DNA of 64,000 bases. It comes from Pocillopora verrucosa. Its lineage: Eukaryota > Cnidaria > Anthozoa > Scleractinia > Pocilloporidae. Below are positions 37,026 to 49,419 of the stretch, piece after piece. The notes below the pieces were generated by a model. The model was given only the letters and a program-made list of their open reading frames with translations, ran no database searches and was not told the origin of the DNA. Position 1 is the first letter of the stretch. Each line of letters opens with the position of its first letter. A program made the translations under genes and the position numbers. The stretch spans positions 10,112,938-10,176,937 of the forward strand of contig NC_089312.1 of the NCBI RefSeq assembly GCF_036669915.1, given 5' to 3'.

Positions 37026-40000
37026 AGGGCGACCAGCTCGTTGTTTTTATCGAATATTTCGGGTGATAGCTCTTCTATCTGGTTGCCGAACAAAAGCCTA
37101 CGAGAAGGATATAACCTGGATTTCAAAGATCTGTTCTGCGTGAGTAAATAATTTCCTTATAGGGTAAGTCAGTGTTGAAAATATTATAAGCACTGTTGGG
37201 TTAAACATCGAAATGAGTCCTAATCAATAGTGCAGTTAAAAAAGATGATGATTATCAGTAATTATAGAATACTCAACTTATTTATCTGTTACTCGCAGGT
37301 CAGATTAGAGAACGCAGAAAGTCAATCAGCCACATCTAACATGATTTTCAATATTTTCTGACTAATCAGAATGGCATTATTCTCAAATTGAGAAAAGTAT
37401 CTTACACGCCTTCTCATCTTGAGTCACTAAGTGACTGATCTGATTGGTTGTTTTGATTAAATAAAGCTCCCTCATTTGTTAGGAAAAAGATACGATTTAT
37501 AGCAAAAAGTTGATGCGGTTTGTGAATAAATCGGAATGATAAGAGGACCAAGGAGCCAATCAGGTTGAAAGGATCACCAGTGATTTCAAAATGATGATGA
37601 AGTAATGAAATACAAAATGATACTTTTTCGTTGATGATTTTTCAAAGTTTCTGTTCTGCAAAATTGTTTCAATAAATTCTGCCACTTTGTGCTCTATCAA
37701 TCTATCAAGTCTCCTGTCATTAAAACTAAGGGTTAAGACCGGTTATTTACACGAGGTCTCACCCAAACCGTGGTCTATAAGAGGGTTGATTCAATAAAAT
37801 AAATCCATTCCACTGTTAGCTTTCCGCCCTCTTAACATAAAAATAAATGTTCACATGAAAGAATCACCTAAATTGCAGATGCGGTTTTGTTCAACTACGG
37901 CTTAACTTAAGTTCAATCAGCCCCTTAAATTTTGGTTAATTATCAGCTATAAGTTAAGCTTCATTATAACGCTCTATAACAACACATTCACGACTTGACG
38001 CACAGAGCTCTTGGATTGATTACTATAGAAAGTAATCCTGAACTAGCCATTCGTTATCGTATTTCTTCCTTGATAAACTTTCTGTACGTATCTCTCGGTC
38101 CCGGTTTTTATATGTGTGACAACGGGAAATCACGTTAAATGTACTGACGAACAAATTTCATATCGAATTTCTTAATTTCTTATCAAAAGTTCCGAACTGA
38201 AAGACAAAAAAGACTTATGAGTCGCGCATCACAGGAATCGATGTAATTCAAACTCCATGCACCGCTAGTAACATAACGGCTACCTGAAGGTTTTCCATTT
38301 GATGTTTTCCTGAAACTCTCCTATCTAAGATCAATTACTTACAGGCCCAGTAATTCCATTGCTGTTACTAAAGACCTCGGGCGGTAAAGTCCTAAGCTGG
38401 TTGTTACTCAGGTCCCTAAAACGACAATTGTGGGTAGCAAATTGAGTTTTCATCTTTACCTGGAGTCCTTTACTCTACATTCCGCAATATAATCATAATT
38501 TTACCTTATCTACTTCTAATTTTATCGGTAAAGTAAACAGTTCAATGTTTCTATCCATAGATGCTATCTCAAGATTGTCTACATTAATTTCTTTTGAGCT
38601 TGTTCATTAGCGCTTTTTGTTTACTTCCTTTCATCAGATTATGCTTGCTAAGGCCCATGGTATCGTAAATGCTTTACGAGTTCACGCGGTCTAGGTCCAG
38701 GTTTAGTGGGCATAAGACCTTTTAGAAGTAAGTAAGTATAGAAGTCAAGCTCGCCTTCAGAACTTCTTGGTCAAGTATTTCCACTGTGTGGGTCAGATCG
38801 ACTGAGGTAAAGCTTTTTGCCATAGTTTCCCTCGTACATATGTTAATAAGTAGTCCATTCAAAGCGTTTTGTCTTTCGAACGGTTGATACATTTTTGTCG
38901 TGGAGCACTTACCTAATTATAACTTTTCACTGAAATTTCTAGGCTTATCAGAGCCAACCAACTGTTAGGGTACTGGATGCTCGGGAAAATAAAACCTAAA
39001 AATTATAGCTCTAACTGATTTGTAATCCTCTTCTAAGTATATAGCAATAATTAGTGATGCAATCGTGGTCAAAATGTACTTCAGGACTACTATGAAAAAC
39101 AATTCTGAAACAGCTGTTGGCTATCGTATTCTTTGTGAATGGGCTATCTGCACGTATCTACCGATAATCGGCTCTGAGTGTGGTAACGGAAAATCGCGTT
39201 AAATGTAATGATGAGCAAAATTTATAATCGATCTGGAAAGGGCGCAGTCCAAATATTGGCTACCTCATCTGTCTTTATGTCACACTTACACCAAAGTCCT
39301 ACACTGAAGGAGAAAGAAAAAGCTCCGAAAAATCTGATTTCTTTATAAAGTTTTGTTATTTTAAGATTTATTTTATTGCTCATCACGTTCAGGGATGATG
39401 AGTCAGGTGTCAAAGAGATGGTCATACTTCAAACTCGATGCACCACCACTAAAGTGCTACTTGAAGTGTCATGATTTGTTTGAAACTCTTATATCTAGGA
39501 CTAGTTACTTACAGGATCTGTAATTTAGTGCCATTACTGAAGGCATCGGGTGGTAAAATTTTCAGTTGATTACCGCCCAGGTAACTACAAGGAAAAACAG
39601 ATTTTGGTTAGCAAAAATAAATGTCACATTCAGCCTGAAGCACTTTATTTTGCATTCCTCAGTGCAATGATAATTATTTCTTTCTATGTTTTTCGTTCAA
39701 ACAACAAACTAGACGATTAGACTTTACAACAAACCCAAATGAAAAATCACAAATAACTTTGGTCACTTTTGTCAGCCAATAACATAAAACAAACTGTCCA
39801 ACCAATCACTTCTCTCGAATGGAACTTATAAAACACTCGAACTCCACACTTGACAATGATAACGACTTTCGCTCGGGTGATCAAACTGCCAATCACTGTT
39901 ACTTACAACAATCTTTCACATGAATACCCTCACCTGCACGATTAGACAAGGCGATAGAAATGAAAACGCTTACAAGATCGCCGTGGACAGTGGCAACTTC

Positions 40001-41122
40001 TTTGGAAAAAAATGTAGATGTCTTCCATAGCAGTCAATCCGTGTAACTATATCCATGATCCTGTAAACAGAAGTGCATCGGCAAGAATCTGGACACACTA
40101 ACAAAAGAAAGAAAATGATCGTTTTTTCATATAATTGTACATTAGTTGATTCTACGTTTGTAGGTGCTGATTGTAAATGAATGGGAAACTAAAGTGGTCT
40201 GTTATCGTAAACGTTAACAATGTAGCAAAGTTAGGTAGGTCTAAATGATGCTGTATCAAAAAGAATATTTTTACGCTTGCAATCATGAAGGCATGTTCGT
40301 TTTGTTACTACAGGATCAGCTCACAAGCGATTTGTTTAAACTTATCAATAAACTTTTGAAAAGCCCAAATCAATATCGGTCTCCCAGCCAAATTTAGTCA
40401 GATTCACAAATTATTGTAACAATAGAAACTCACTTTCCACAACAAGACTGATCTCTTTCTCGGAAAAGCCATACAGTTTCTTCACCACACAGCTATACTT
40501 GTCATTGTTGTTATCACTGATGGTCAGCTGATTGGTGACACTTGTGCTGTTTTGTACCACTTTGCCGTTCTTTTTCCAAACAATGAATGGTGTCGGCGCA
40601 CCTTGTGCTAGACACCATAGAAACGAAGAACGGTTAAAAATTACAAGTTGAGTCTTAGCAACTTTATCCAGGTTGGGTTCAACTAAAAAAAAGACAAAGA
40701 TTTCAGAAGCATTTTAATAAGTAGGGTTTGTATAAATGCCATATATTTTATATACTTGACGAATGTTGCAAAGTGTTTCAGTAAGAAGTTTTTCAAGACA
40801 ATACCTGATACGTTGACTGTTCAATTACAGTACGAGCTCCAGAACCTGTAAGTATTCCTGAAAAGAGACGATTTTCTTAGCCACAAGTTCCGTCCACTAG
40901 ATCGCACAATAGCAGCAATGTTCCTTCCATAAAATAGGCCAAGAAGAACGGCAGACTCGTTGTATCCATTTCGAACCTCAAGATACTGATCTGCACCACA
41001 TGTTCCTATATATAGAGTCTCTAGTGTGAAATTTAGTTCTATGTAATGTCCTTTTGGAGTTCGCAAAAGATGACTTGAAACAAAGTCTGGCACATTAAGG
41101 CCTACGTCTGACATTGTAGCAA
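37026..41122 (-). CDS. CUB-Ig-LRR extracellular protein, partial (possibly decaying)
   Basis: Six exons with matching phases: complement 40829-41122 (CUB-like: HYIELNFTLETLYIGTCGAD, YLEVRNGYNES, then VRSSGRNLWLR), 40434-40682 (Ig domain: FLWCLAQGAPTPFIVWKKNG and DKYSCVV, with the cysteine pair), 39974-40097 (LRR N-terminal cap: CPDSCRC and IDCYGRHLHFFPKKLP), 39513-39584 (LRR, YLGGNQLKILPPDAFSNG), 38343-38415 (LRR, DLSNNQLRTLPPEVFSN) and 37026-37097 (LRR, GNQIEELSPEIFDKNNEL). Two LRR exons are exactly 72 nt; the middle one is 73 nt, which shifts the frame. It would be secreted or membrane-bound and bind ligands. In vertebrate relatives LRRs usually precede Ig, so the order CUB, Ig, LRR is unusual. 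No LRR C-terminal cap, membrane segment or 7TM part was found at lower coordinates; the 5' end is also open. Confidence 0.6.
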
Positions 41123-41762
41123 CTGCTGTTTATTGTTGGAAAACTTAATTAAAATCAAATTTCTCTTCAATAGTCTGTCCTAGGTTATATAAGTTGGAAA
41201 TTTTAGGTGGTTACTTGGTACCATTGCTATTGAAGATTAAATCGCCGAAAGCCGGTTTAGCTTGTTCCATCCTGGTTGTTTGTATTTTAAAAGTGAGTAA
41301 CAGTTTGAAATGTCATTCAATAGCAGGAGGAGTATTAGTATTTAGTTTTCTCGCCATTACAAACGTCCCTAGATTTAGATAACATTAGCCTCAGATTCAG
41401 TCCATGAGTTTTTTTTGAGTGATTCAAGTTCGCTAATTCTGTGTATATGTAGATTATCCTTCCGAGGAGCAATGCATCATCTAATCTTCCTCCATCAAAA
41501 GAATTTTTCAAAACAAAATGTAAAAAAAAAATGTAAGGGAGGGAACGTCTGTTTAATACAGGGCAATAAACTAACAAACTATCTTCCTGGGCCGCTTAAG
41601 CAAGTGCTCTCTCTCACTCTATATCAAGGGAGCGTATCTGGGAATCAGGACAAGAGTCAGCGATCAGAAAAACATAGAAAAAGGAACACTGTTACACTAT
41701 CTCGCTTCCCCGAAATAGAGATTTCAGGTTAGCTAAGTACATTCTTAGCGATTAACGATTTC

Positions 41763-42155
41763 ATCACCGAGTGTGTGATTCCCTAGGAACCAGAAGCCTT
41801 CAATCTAAAAATAACAACAGTGCGATTACTTTAGGAATTGGTTTTAGTGGAGTATGTACTCTGTTAGCCTGATATTCTCCTTAATAAAGACAAGATTGCT
41901 TACAAAGAGCAATAATAAAAACCCGTATGGTCCCTCTGGACAACATCGTCCTGATATCAGGTGTTTAGCTGAAGGAAATAAAAGTGTAAATATAGCCACT
42001 TGAACAAAAACACTCATGTTACAGTTTGATAAAGCTGGATTGAATACAAAGTAAACTCTAAGTATTCTTTTAATAGTACGAAAAGATGGATAACGCATTT
42101 TTTTGTAAAGCGTGTTGCAACTTTCTTCCGTTTGAATGTTGGTAGAATCCCACCC
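41763..42155 (-). repeat. Duplicated segment (copy 1; copy 2 at 47.34-47.74 kb)
   Basis: Shared blocks with 47343-47735 in the same orientation include GCCTTCAAT, GCGATTACTTTA, GTATGTACTCTGTTAGCC (18 bases identical), TCTAAGTATTCT and TGTTGGTAGAATCCCA. Intervening parts differ by substitutions and small gaps. Copy 1 includes the possible signal-peptide exon called separately. Confidence 0.75.
41904..42017 (-). CDS. Possible signal-peptide first exon
   Basis: An ATG at 42017 opens MSVFVQVAIFTLLFPSAKHL, which has the look of a secretion signal, followed by SGRCCPEGPYG and a GTAAGC donor after 38 codons. It lies 0.8 kb upstream of the CUB exon on the same strand and could be the first exon of that gene. 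Its end phase does not fit the CUB exon directly, so at least one exon would be missing. The homologous site at 47.5 kb does not keep the frame. This is a weak call. Confidence 0.25.
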
Positions 42156-43511
42156 TACATTGGTGGACTTCACATCGCTGATGAAAAAGACAACATACAG
42201 CTTCATTATAGAATCATCATTTGTCGAAGCACCGCTTTTCATAATGGCAATATTTTCTATTCATCAAAGTTTTTCATCACTTTTAAGAATCAAGAGTTAC
42301 GTTACAAAACGAATTTTGCCTCATGCCAGTGATGAAGTGCTTTTTAGAGTAACAGTAATGGCCTTTCTTCGTACCTTTGCCGTTACATTTGTTCCAGTGA
42401 TATTTCTAGTAACTTCTCAGAAAGGAATCCAATTTCTTCAATATCCGTTTTTTATCTGCACACCGCAAAGAACGCTTCGTGAACAATTGACGGGACCTGA
42501 AAAAGCAAAATTGTCGTCATGATTTTTAATATCCCAGAAGAGAGAGTTTGAGTTTCAAAGGAAATTGGTGTTTGAAAAAACAATAATCGCCCGGAGAATA
42601 TCACGATTTCCGTTGTTCAGTCGTCGAACTTATGCATGAATTTATAAATTTGTTTTTCCCTATGAAATAGAAATGAACGCATTCATAATTGCCATTTTAA
42701 ATAATGAGGATGTTATTTTTGTAGTTTATGCAAAGAGGTTAATAGATCCACCCTTACTTGGTTTGTTGCGTATTACAGAACAACAACGTTGGATCTTACC
42801 CTCCCTCTTAACGACGGTTTCTTAACTAAAATAAATAATTACCTAAAATATGATTTCCACTGCTTCCTAACTTCTCTTCAGATCTAGCTCCTGGTAAAAG
42901 CAATGAATTTGAACACAGAAAACCAGGCATTGTTCGCCACATTGACTAACATTTGTTCTCTAACGTCAGTAATTGTGCCTTCAGCTCTTTTTGTCTTCTG
43001 CTTCACTCAATCTACATTTTTCATGAAGATATCACCGGCCCTGTGCACATCGTGAACTTAAATGGTTTTACATTTTTGACAGCTTGAGTGTTGTTCAACC
43101 AATCAGATTATTTGAAACATTATAACAAGGATTCTGATTGGCTTATTATAGCGTGCTTTATGAGAGTAAAGAGCATGCTGACGACATTGTCGTTCGCTTT
43201 GGAAATGAAGTTTGTTTGGAACATTGAAAGTAATGCTTGGGGAATTTAACGGATTATTTATTATAAAACAAATAGAGAAGCCTTGACTGTGCTCTGTTCT
43301 GCTGTAAAGCACTTGGAAAGCAGCTAAAGCACTCAAAAACGACTACGTCTCGTGTTTCCCCCTCACTTATTTCGTGGTATACCGGCTCCCTTAAGAATTT
43401 GACTGTATTTTTTATTCCTAAGAGCGGTCGTAAATATTCCATACAAACTCTGATAATTTCGCCATGACTCTTATTTCGCAAGATGATCATCTCACAACTG
43501 TGTTCCAAGTA

Positions 43512-44447
43512 TTATAAGGCGATCGTCAAAGTAAACCCACGAGCCCTATCAATATGCATATCAAGAGTCTGCACTAGAAAGCCTGAGGATGGTCCCAAAA
43601 AGCATGGCTTCAGTTTTTGAGACATTAATAAACAAACTATTACTAAAAAGTCAACTTTCAATTTTTTAATGTTCTTCGTTGAGCTTTCTTTCGACAGTGA
43701 AGTCTTGAAGGCTTGGGAGGAAGCCCAGAACAGTACTGTATCGTCAGCATACATAAGATTACATTTAGACGTCGCATCCGGTAAAACGTGTACATGCAGT
43801 ACCCCTGAGGTACTCTTGAAGACGCACCCTCTGAACTAGACGTCATGCCTTGAAACTCTACAACTTGCCTACAACTTCTCAAATAGCTATCAAGCCACTC
43901 GCGCTCAGAACCAACAATTAATTCCCATATCAGACAACTTTCCCAACAACACCCTACAGTCTACAGTACTTAAAACTTTACGCATATTAATAAACAACGT
44001 TCGGTCAGCTGACCTTGATCATGATTCTACAAATAGAATCAACAAAGCTGGGAGCTGTAAACTCAGTCGGGTGGCATTTGCGAAAACCACACTGATACGG
44101 GGTCAAGATCTTGTATTTCTGCAAATAGTAAAATAGCTGAAAATGTACGGCCCTCCCTGAGATTTGCAAAAATACAGGCAGAATAGAGATTGGCCGGTAA
44201 TTATTCACAACCTGAGCTTTCCCCTTTTTTCAACAAAGGGATAACTCGAGCAGCTTTTCAATCGTTAGGAACTCGGCCGGACTGTAGTGAAGTGTTTATG
44301 ATGTTAGACGAAGGCCTCGTGACAACGTCCGCCGCGTCTTTCACGAGTCGGGCGGGGATGTCATCTATACCTACAGCCTTTCTCGCTTTGAGACCACGCA
44401 GCATGAACTCTTCTGAAACCTATGTAAACTATCAAAGTGCTCTGTGA
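43512..44447 (-). mobile_element. LINE reverse transcriptase remnant
   Basis: Minus-strand translation with frame changes gives LKARKAVGIDDIPARLVKD, NIINTSLQSGRVPND, KAARVIPLLKKGESSG, NNYRPISILPVFLQISGRAV, YKILTPYQCGFRKCH, VPQG and MYADDTVLF, which are the ordered motifs of a non-LTR retrotransposon reverse transcriptase (CR1/L2/jockey type). YADD is the catalytic motif. At least three stops or shifts make it inactive. The region 42160-43500 before it holds no gene that I can support; a 128-codon plus-strand frame at 42136-42522 is unrecognised. Confidence 0.85.
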
Positions 44448-45649
44448 GCATACTCGTGAATTGACAGATGACTTACATGATTTTTTGGATTATGTTTAAT
44501 GTCATCTGGTTTAGCGAATTTTGTGGTTGATTGTGATATTTAGAGTACGAGCAGTAATTCAGTGTTCGCTAATGTAGCAAGGAAACAAAGTAACGTTGGG
44601 ATAAGAAGGCATTACAATTGAAATGATCATGCTATTACATTTGACAAGGGTGGATGATGTCATGTGTTTTAAACATATATCATTTTTGTTTTTGGTTCAA
44701 AAGAAAAGGTTGGAAGTAAATGTGGGTGAAAAGTGAAATTTACTGTCTATCATTGTAAATGTTGGAAAATTAAGGCAATACTGTCTCAATGAAAACATTA
44801 ATGATTCCCTCTTTATCAAATGAGACAAACGGGAAGGATTTTTGAGTGATATGACTAAGCCCAGACTGCCACCGCCATTTTGGATTTCCGCCTGGGTAGA
44901 TTTTGGTCACGTGCTAGGCAACGTATAATCAAGAACAAGATAGGATTTCATTTCAGGCCTATTTATCAATCTTGTGGTGTAGAACTTTCGCATTTTAGTA
45001 CGTAATATTTATTTATAAAGAAAATTGTTCTTTAAAAATTCACTGAAAATCGGTAGCCAAAATCATTTGTTTAGGTGTTATTTCATTTTCGTGTTAACCT
45101 ATAATTTCGTCAGTCGCCGGCACCTTGTGAGCTTTTGTTGCTTCACACCGAAAAAACACACGATACGAAATGTAATGATCGATTTTGTCCCCAATCTCGC
45201 GCCATAGCAGAAAAAGCTTTTGAACACCTGTAAACTCCGAGCGCTTCGGAGTAAGTGATATTTTTATTAATGAATCTTCGGATTGTTTTCAAGTTCAAGG
45301 ATTGTACATTACAACTTTATGAAAAACGAAGGTTGTTCTCTTATTTCAGTGTGAATCCTCGCACGCCTGCCAGTCGCTAGTGCCGCTTGTTGAAACTACA
45401 ACGAAAAAAAAAACTCTTTTAAGATTATCATTGGCTTCTTTGTCACCCCACCACTATTCTTCACAACAAAGGTCGCCATTTCGCTTGTTTATTACTCGCC
45501 AAAAACTATCAAATGCACTCAAAAGCTTAAAATCGAAAAAAAGGTTTACAGGAATCGACCAATCCAGCGAGCGAGCGAACGAGTGCCATTCCCCACATCA
45601 TATATACAACTCGCTCTCGCGCATGCGCGTAATTCACAAGTTAAAAACG

Positions 45650-45880
45650 GTGGATACTGACGAGTAGACATCGTGGGTTTTCGATAGGTGGGGACATTGA
45701 AAGATTGTAGTTGGCTAAAGGTTGGTGCGGTGGCGAAGAACGTGTTAAAAGCATTAGCTATACATCTCTTGTTAGAAGACAGTTCCATTGACGCGAATAT
45801 TAAGGAAAGCCGCCTAGGATTTATTCTCGTAAGAAATTCTAAACACTTGCGAACAGATTGTTCATAACCATATGTTTTAA
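45650..45880 (-). mobile_element. LINE fragment upstream of the reverse transcriptase
   Basis: The minus-strand peptide SSNKRCIANAFNTFFATAP resembles the stretch between the endonuclease and reverse transcriptase of CR1/L2-type LINEs (usually IANAFNxFF). It lies 1.2 kb from the reverse transcriptase remnant on the same strand and could be the same element separated by an insertion. 44450-45650 shows no gene. Confidence 0.45.
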
Positions 45881-46039
45881 TCAAAATACAAAATAGCTTT
45901 ATGAGAATCTCCTGTTAAGGAACAATGACTCAAAATGCAAAAAAACCTGTTTTTTCTCGCCCCATACACTTTGACTCAACATAAAGTAAAAAAAAAAAAA
46001 GGAACAGGCAAGAAAGAGTCACACTGAGGTCATAGAAAA

Positions 46040-47020
46040 GAATAAGTTAATTACTGGCTTTTAATCGATGTATATTTTATAAACAGTTCTATCATATGCT
46101 TTTACAATATACCAAGTGGGTTTCTCCTTCTAAACCTAATGACCTCCAACGCTCAACTGACTTGTTTATAGAGGGTTGAGATACTAATGATGACTAAATT
46201 TGGACAAAGTCTGCATGGATTAAGTACATTTTTAGCTACATGTGGCTACTGGCAGAACATGTAACCACTGCATGGGCTCTCAAACGACCACACGTGTACA
46301 GTGGCATAGTTAATGACTCATCTGTTTCACCAACATATTATGCGTTGCCATGGATCTACTTAGTAACAGAAGGCAGCTGACAGTAAATTGTAACAATAAA
46401 ACCTGGCTCATGGATCAGGAACAGTTTACGGTAAAGTATCCCAGATGTCTGCCCATATGATGACTTGCGAGTAACTTGACCAAAGACAACTATCTTCTAC
46501 TAGCGTTATTACTTAACAGATACAAGCAACATGGAAGATAGAAAACAACCCCTTTAACAACTACATCATTCTCAAATGCTTCCCCCTAAGATCATAGACA
46601 TTATCCAATCGGAACACATGCAGTATTTACTATGTACAATCATCCACATACACTAGTACCCTTAAAATTACATATAACTCACTCATACACTGAAATCCAA
46701 CATAACAACACCACTGGTTAAAGCAACATTGAATGACAGAGAGTACACTGGACTGGATGGGTTTCTGCCTGCATAGTACATCTGTAAAAATAAAAAGCAT
46801 TGTCTCAGAGCTAAATTCACCATCAAGTATGATAATTTACTAAACAGCATGGGCATTACAAAGAATCTGAAAAGAAAGTCCAACACCCTAGAATCACTTG
46901 TGTTAACTCTTTTTTCAGCAGTAAAGAAGTTATCATCACATTTAATCTTCAAGACATTCCTATGCACTATGCAAACTTTTCCAACACATGGCTACAACAC
47001 ATTCCTCCTTTCAACCCCCG
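46040..47020 (-). pseudogene. Duplicated 3' end of the FBXW4-like gene
   Basis: This matches 57415-58340 along its length. It includes the 3' UTR, the last coding exon (46683-46781) with its acceptor, and about 240 nt of the upstream intron. The last exon copy reads MYYAGRNPSSPVYSLSFN then VALTSGVVMLDFSV and a stop; it lacks five in-frame codons present in the original but stays open. Because intron sequence is included, the copy arose at the DNA level and not by retroposition. No other exons of the gene are nearby, so it should not be expressed as FBXW4. The poly(A) signal of the original is degraded here. Confidence 0.9.
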
Positions 47021-47342
47021 AGACACATGAACAGAAGACAATAGCATTACTATGGGGACGTCATGGTCACGCCATGAGGTAAAAATAATCCCAAGAAAAA
47101 AAATGCCATTCCTGCTTAAATCATTGAAAGTTTATCTTTTTCCATTCTTTTTCTGCATCATCGAAATAATCTGATCGCCATCCCTTTTTTAAGAGAGCTG
47201 TACCGTGACATAGTTTAGTGGAGGGGAATAAACTATTTTGCTGGGCTGCTCAGGTAGGCACCCTCCTCCTCATCGCACCGAGCGCTGACGAATGACCAAG
47301 CGTTCTTTTTATTAAGCGCATTTTCTACGCGCTAAACTGTTT

Positions 47343-47735
47343 CATTACCAAGCGTGGCATTCGGTCTAGACCAGACGCCTTCAATCCGTGGCCAAAAATA
47401 ACTAGAGGGCGATTACTTTATGAATTGGCTTAAGAGTATGTACTCTGTTAGCCTGATATTCACCTCAATGAAAATGAGTGCTTATAGAGAGAAGTAATGA
47501 AACCCTTTAGAATGGTCCCTTTTGACGACATCCTCCTGTTTTTAGTTGTTTGGTTGAGGGGATGTGACAATAACCACTTGAGTTTAAAAAAAAAACACAT
47601 GTTACCATTTATTAAAGCTTAGTTTGAACACTGAGTAAAGTCTAAGTATTCTCTTAGTTACAAGAAAAGACGAATAATACATTATGTTATTGATAAAGCG
47701 CGTTCCATGTTACTTTCGCTTGAGTGTTGGCAGAA
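47343..47735 (-). repeat. Duplicated segment (copy 2 of 41.76-42.16 kb)
   Basis: Degraded same-strand copy of 41763-42155. It follows the FBXW4 3'-end copy by about 300 bp, so the two duplicated pieces are now neighbours although their sources lie 15 kb apart. From here to 52.05 kb no gene is supported. Confidence 0.75.
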
Positions 47736-49419
47736 GCCCATTTATCTTTTTTTTTTGTTTTCATCACATTTACTATATATAACATGCGCTTTCACTAACT
47801 AGTTTCGCCGTTTTATGCCCTTATTTTTCGCTGCACCGTAAGAGTGAAAGAACTTCCGAAGCTCTCGACTAAATTTCCCCAAACTAATCGCCGAGAAGGA
47901 AAAAGGTTCCATCTTTTTGCTTCAAGGAAATTGTAGCGGCAAACTAACAGAATTTTCTCGCAGAAACTTATTGAAAATTTGATTCACAGGGAAATGAAAA
48001 CCACTTGCAAAGTGAAAATGCACAATTTAGCTTTCGTTCGACAGTTCTTCAGAAACTTACCAGATTACCTTCGCAGTGGTAGACTAGTTCGTATTTTCTC
48101 CGTTCAAACTGAAGTATTCTTCGGTGGCACTTCATAGTTTGTGCCCTTATCTTACATATCGCTCTCTCTCATGAGCTTTCTTCATAATTTCTGCTCGGGT
48201 TCTGAATGCCTTTCCGTCCATTCATTGAGAATATAGAGAGAGGTTTACTAAAGCATGACGTATACGGCAAACGGGAAATAGCAAAGATGACAACATGACC
48301 AGTTTTTCCCGTCATTTTTTCTGTTTGCCGTTTGTTCTCTGCTGTTTTCAACGAGAAGGGAGGAGGTTTCACTTTAATAAAAAACGAACTGTATGCTTTT
48401 ATGCTGTTGTAAAGTACTAGCAATCGTGTGGTTCGAGGAAAAAATCCGGAAAAAATGAAAAAACCAAAGCGTCGAGAGCTTTGTATTGTTGTTTGCTTTA
48501 AATCACGTTCCTAAGTTTCAACAAATCAAGCTATTTTGTGCTGTAATGATGACTGATTAAGTTCAACGATTTAAAAAAGATGCATATTCGCCGTTTCCCT
48601 TAAACGTCATGCGTAACCTCTAATTAATTAACTTCAATATTTGCTCTTTCCTGGCCGGCAGTTCATTCAGTTTCCTGCGCTTTGATTGGTCTGTCGCACT
48701 TTTTCATGCCTTTACTGAAGACCAGCAACTTCTTCACATAAGAAGAAAAAAATTACGTTCTCCTGCTCGTGGTTTACAAGCTTTCTTCGCGTTCTCCCAA
48801 CATTCCGCGTGGTTATCACGTCAGTAAACCCATAGAAAGTGCGCTTTTTGCAATAAAAGTGTCCTCTATAAATTTTTCTGCGTGTCATCATTCATCCAAT
48901 GGATACCATGCATAGCAGAGATTTCTACGGTTGAAAGACATACAGTAGCACACTGTCGAATACAAAGTCTTGGCCAGATGCATAACAATATATACTGCAG
49001 TATAATTGTTATCATTTGCATAACCTCGCGTTTTTAGGTTAAATTTTGTTTAGGTCAAGAAGGGATAGAAAGGGTTTGCTAGGGGGAGGGGGGAAATTAA
49101 GCCCTTGACCAGGAAATAATAGAGAGGAAGCTTAATAGCGCCATAATCAAAATGTAGGAGACTCTCGCTATGGAAAGACAAACTTTCTCCCCATTTGGTT
49201 CTGCCCGATGTGCTAGTAACTCAGAAAATTACAGTGATTTTAGTGAGGTGTGGCTGCGCTATGGATTTATACTCTATCTCTTCCTGTGTATCATAAATAA
49301 AGCCCGGAAATTTTAACCGTAAATATCGACTCCTGGGTTAAGCCCGATTTTTTTTTGTCAGTAAACATCGACCCCAATCTGTGGGCTCGCGCACAAGAAC
49401 AGTGAAAATATTGTCTCAG

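Noticed and set aside
42136..42522. A 128-codon plus-strand open frame
   Set aside because: It overlaps the duplicated block and a minus-strand frame, has no recognisable motif or splice context, and the second copy at 47.7 kb does not keep it open.
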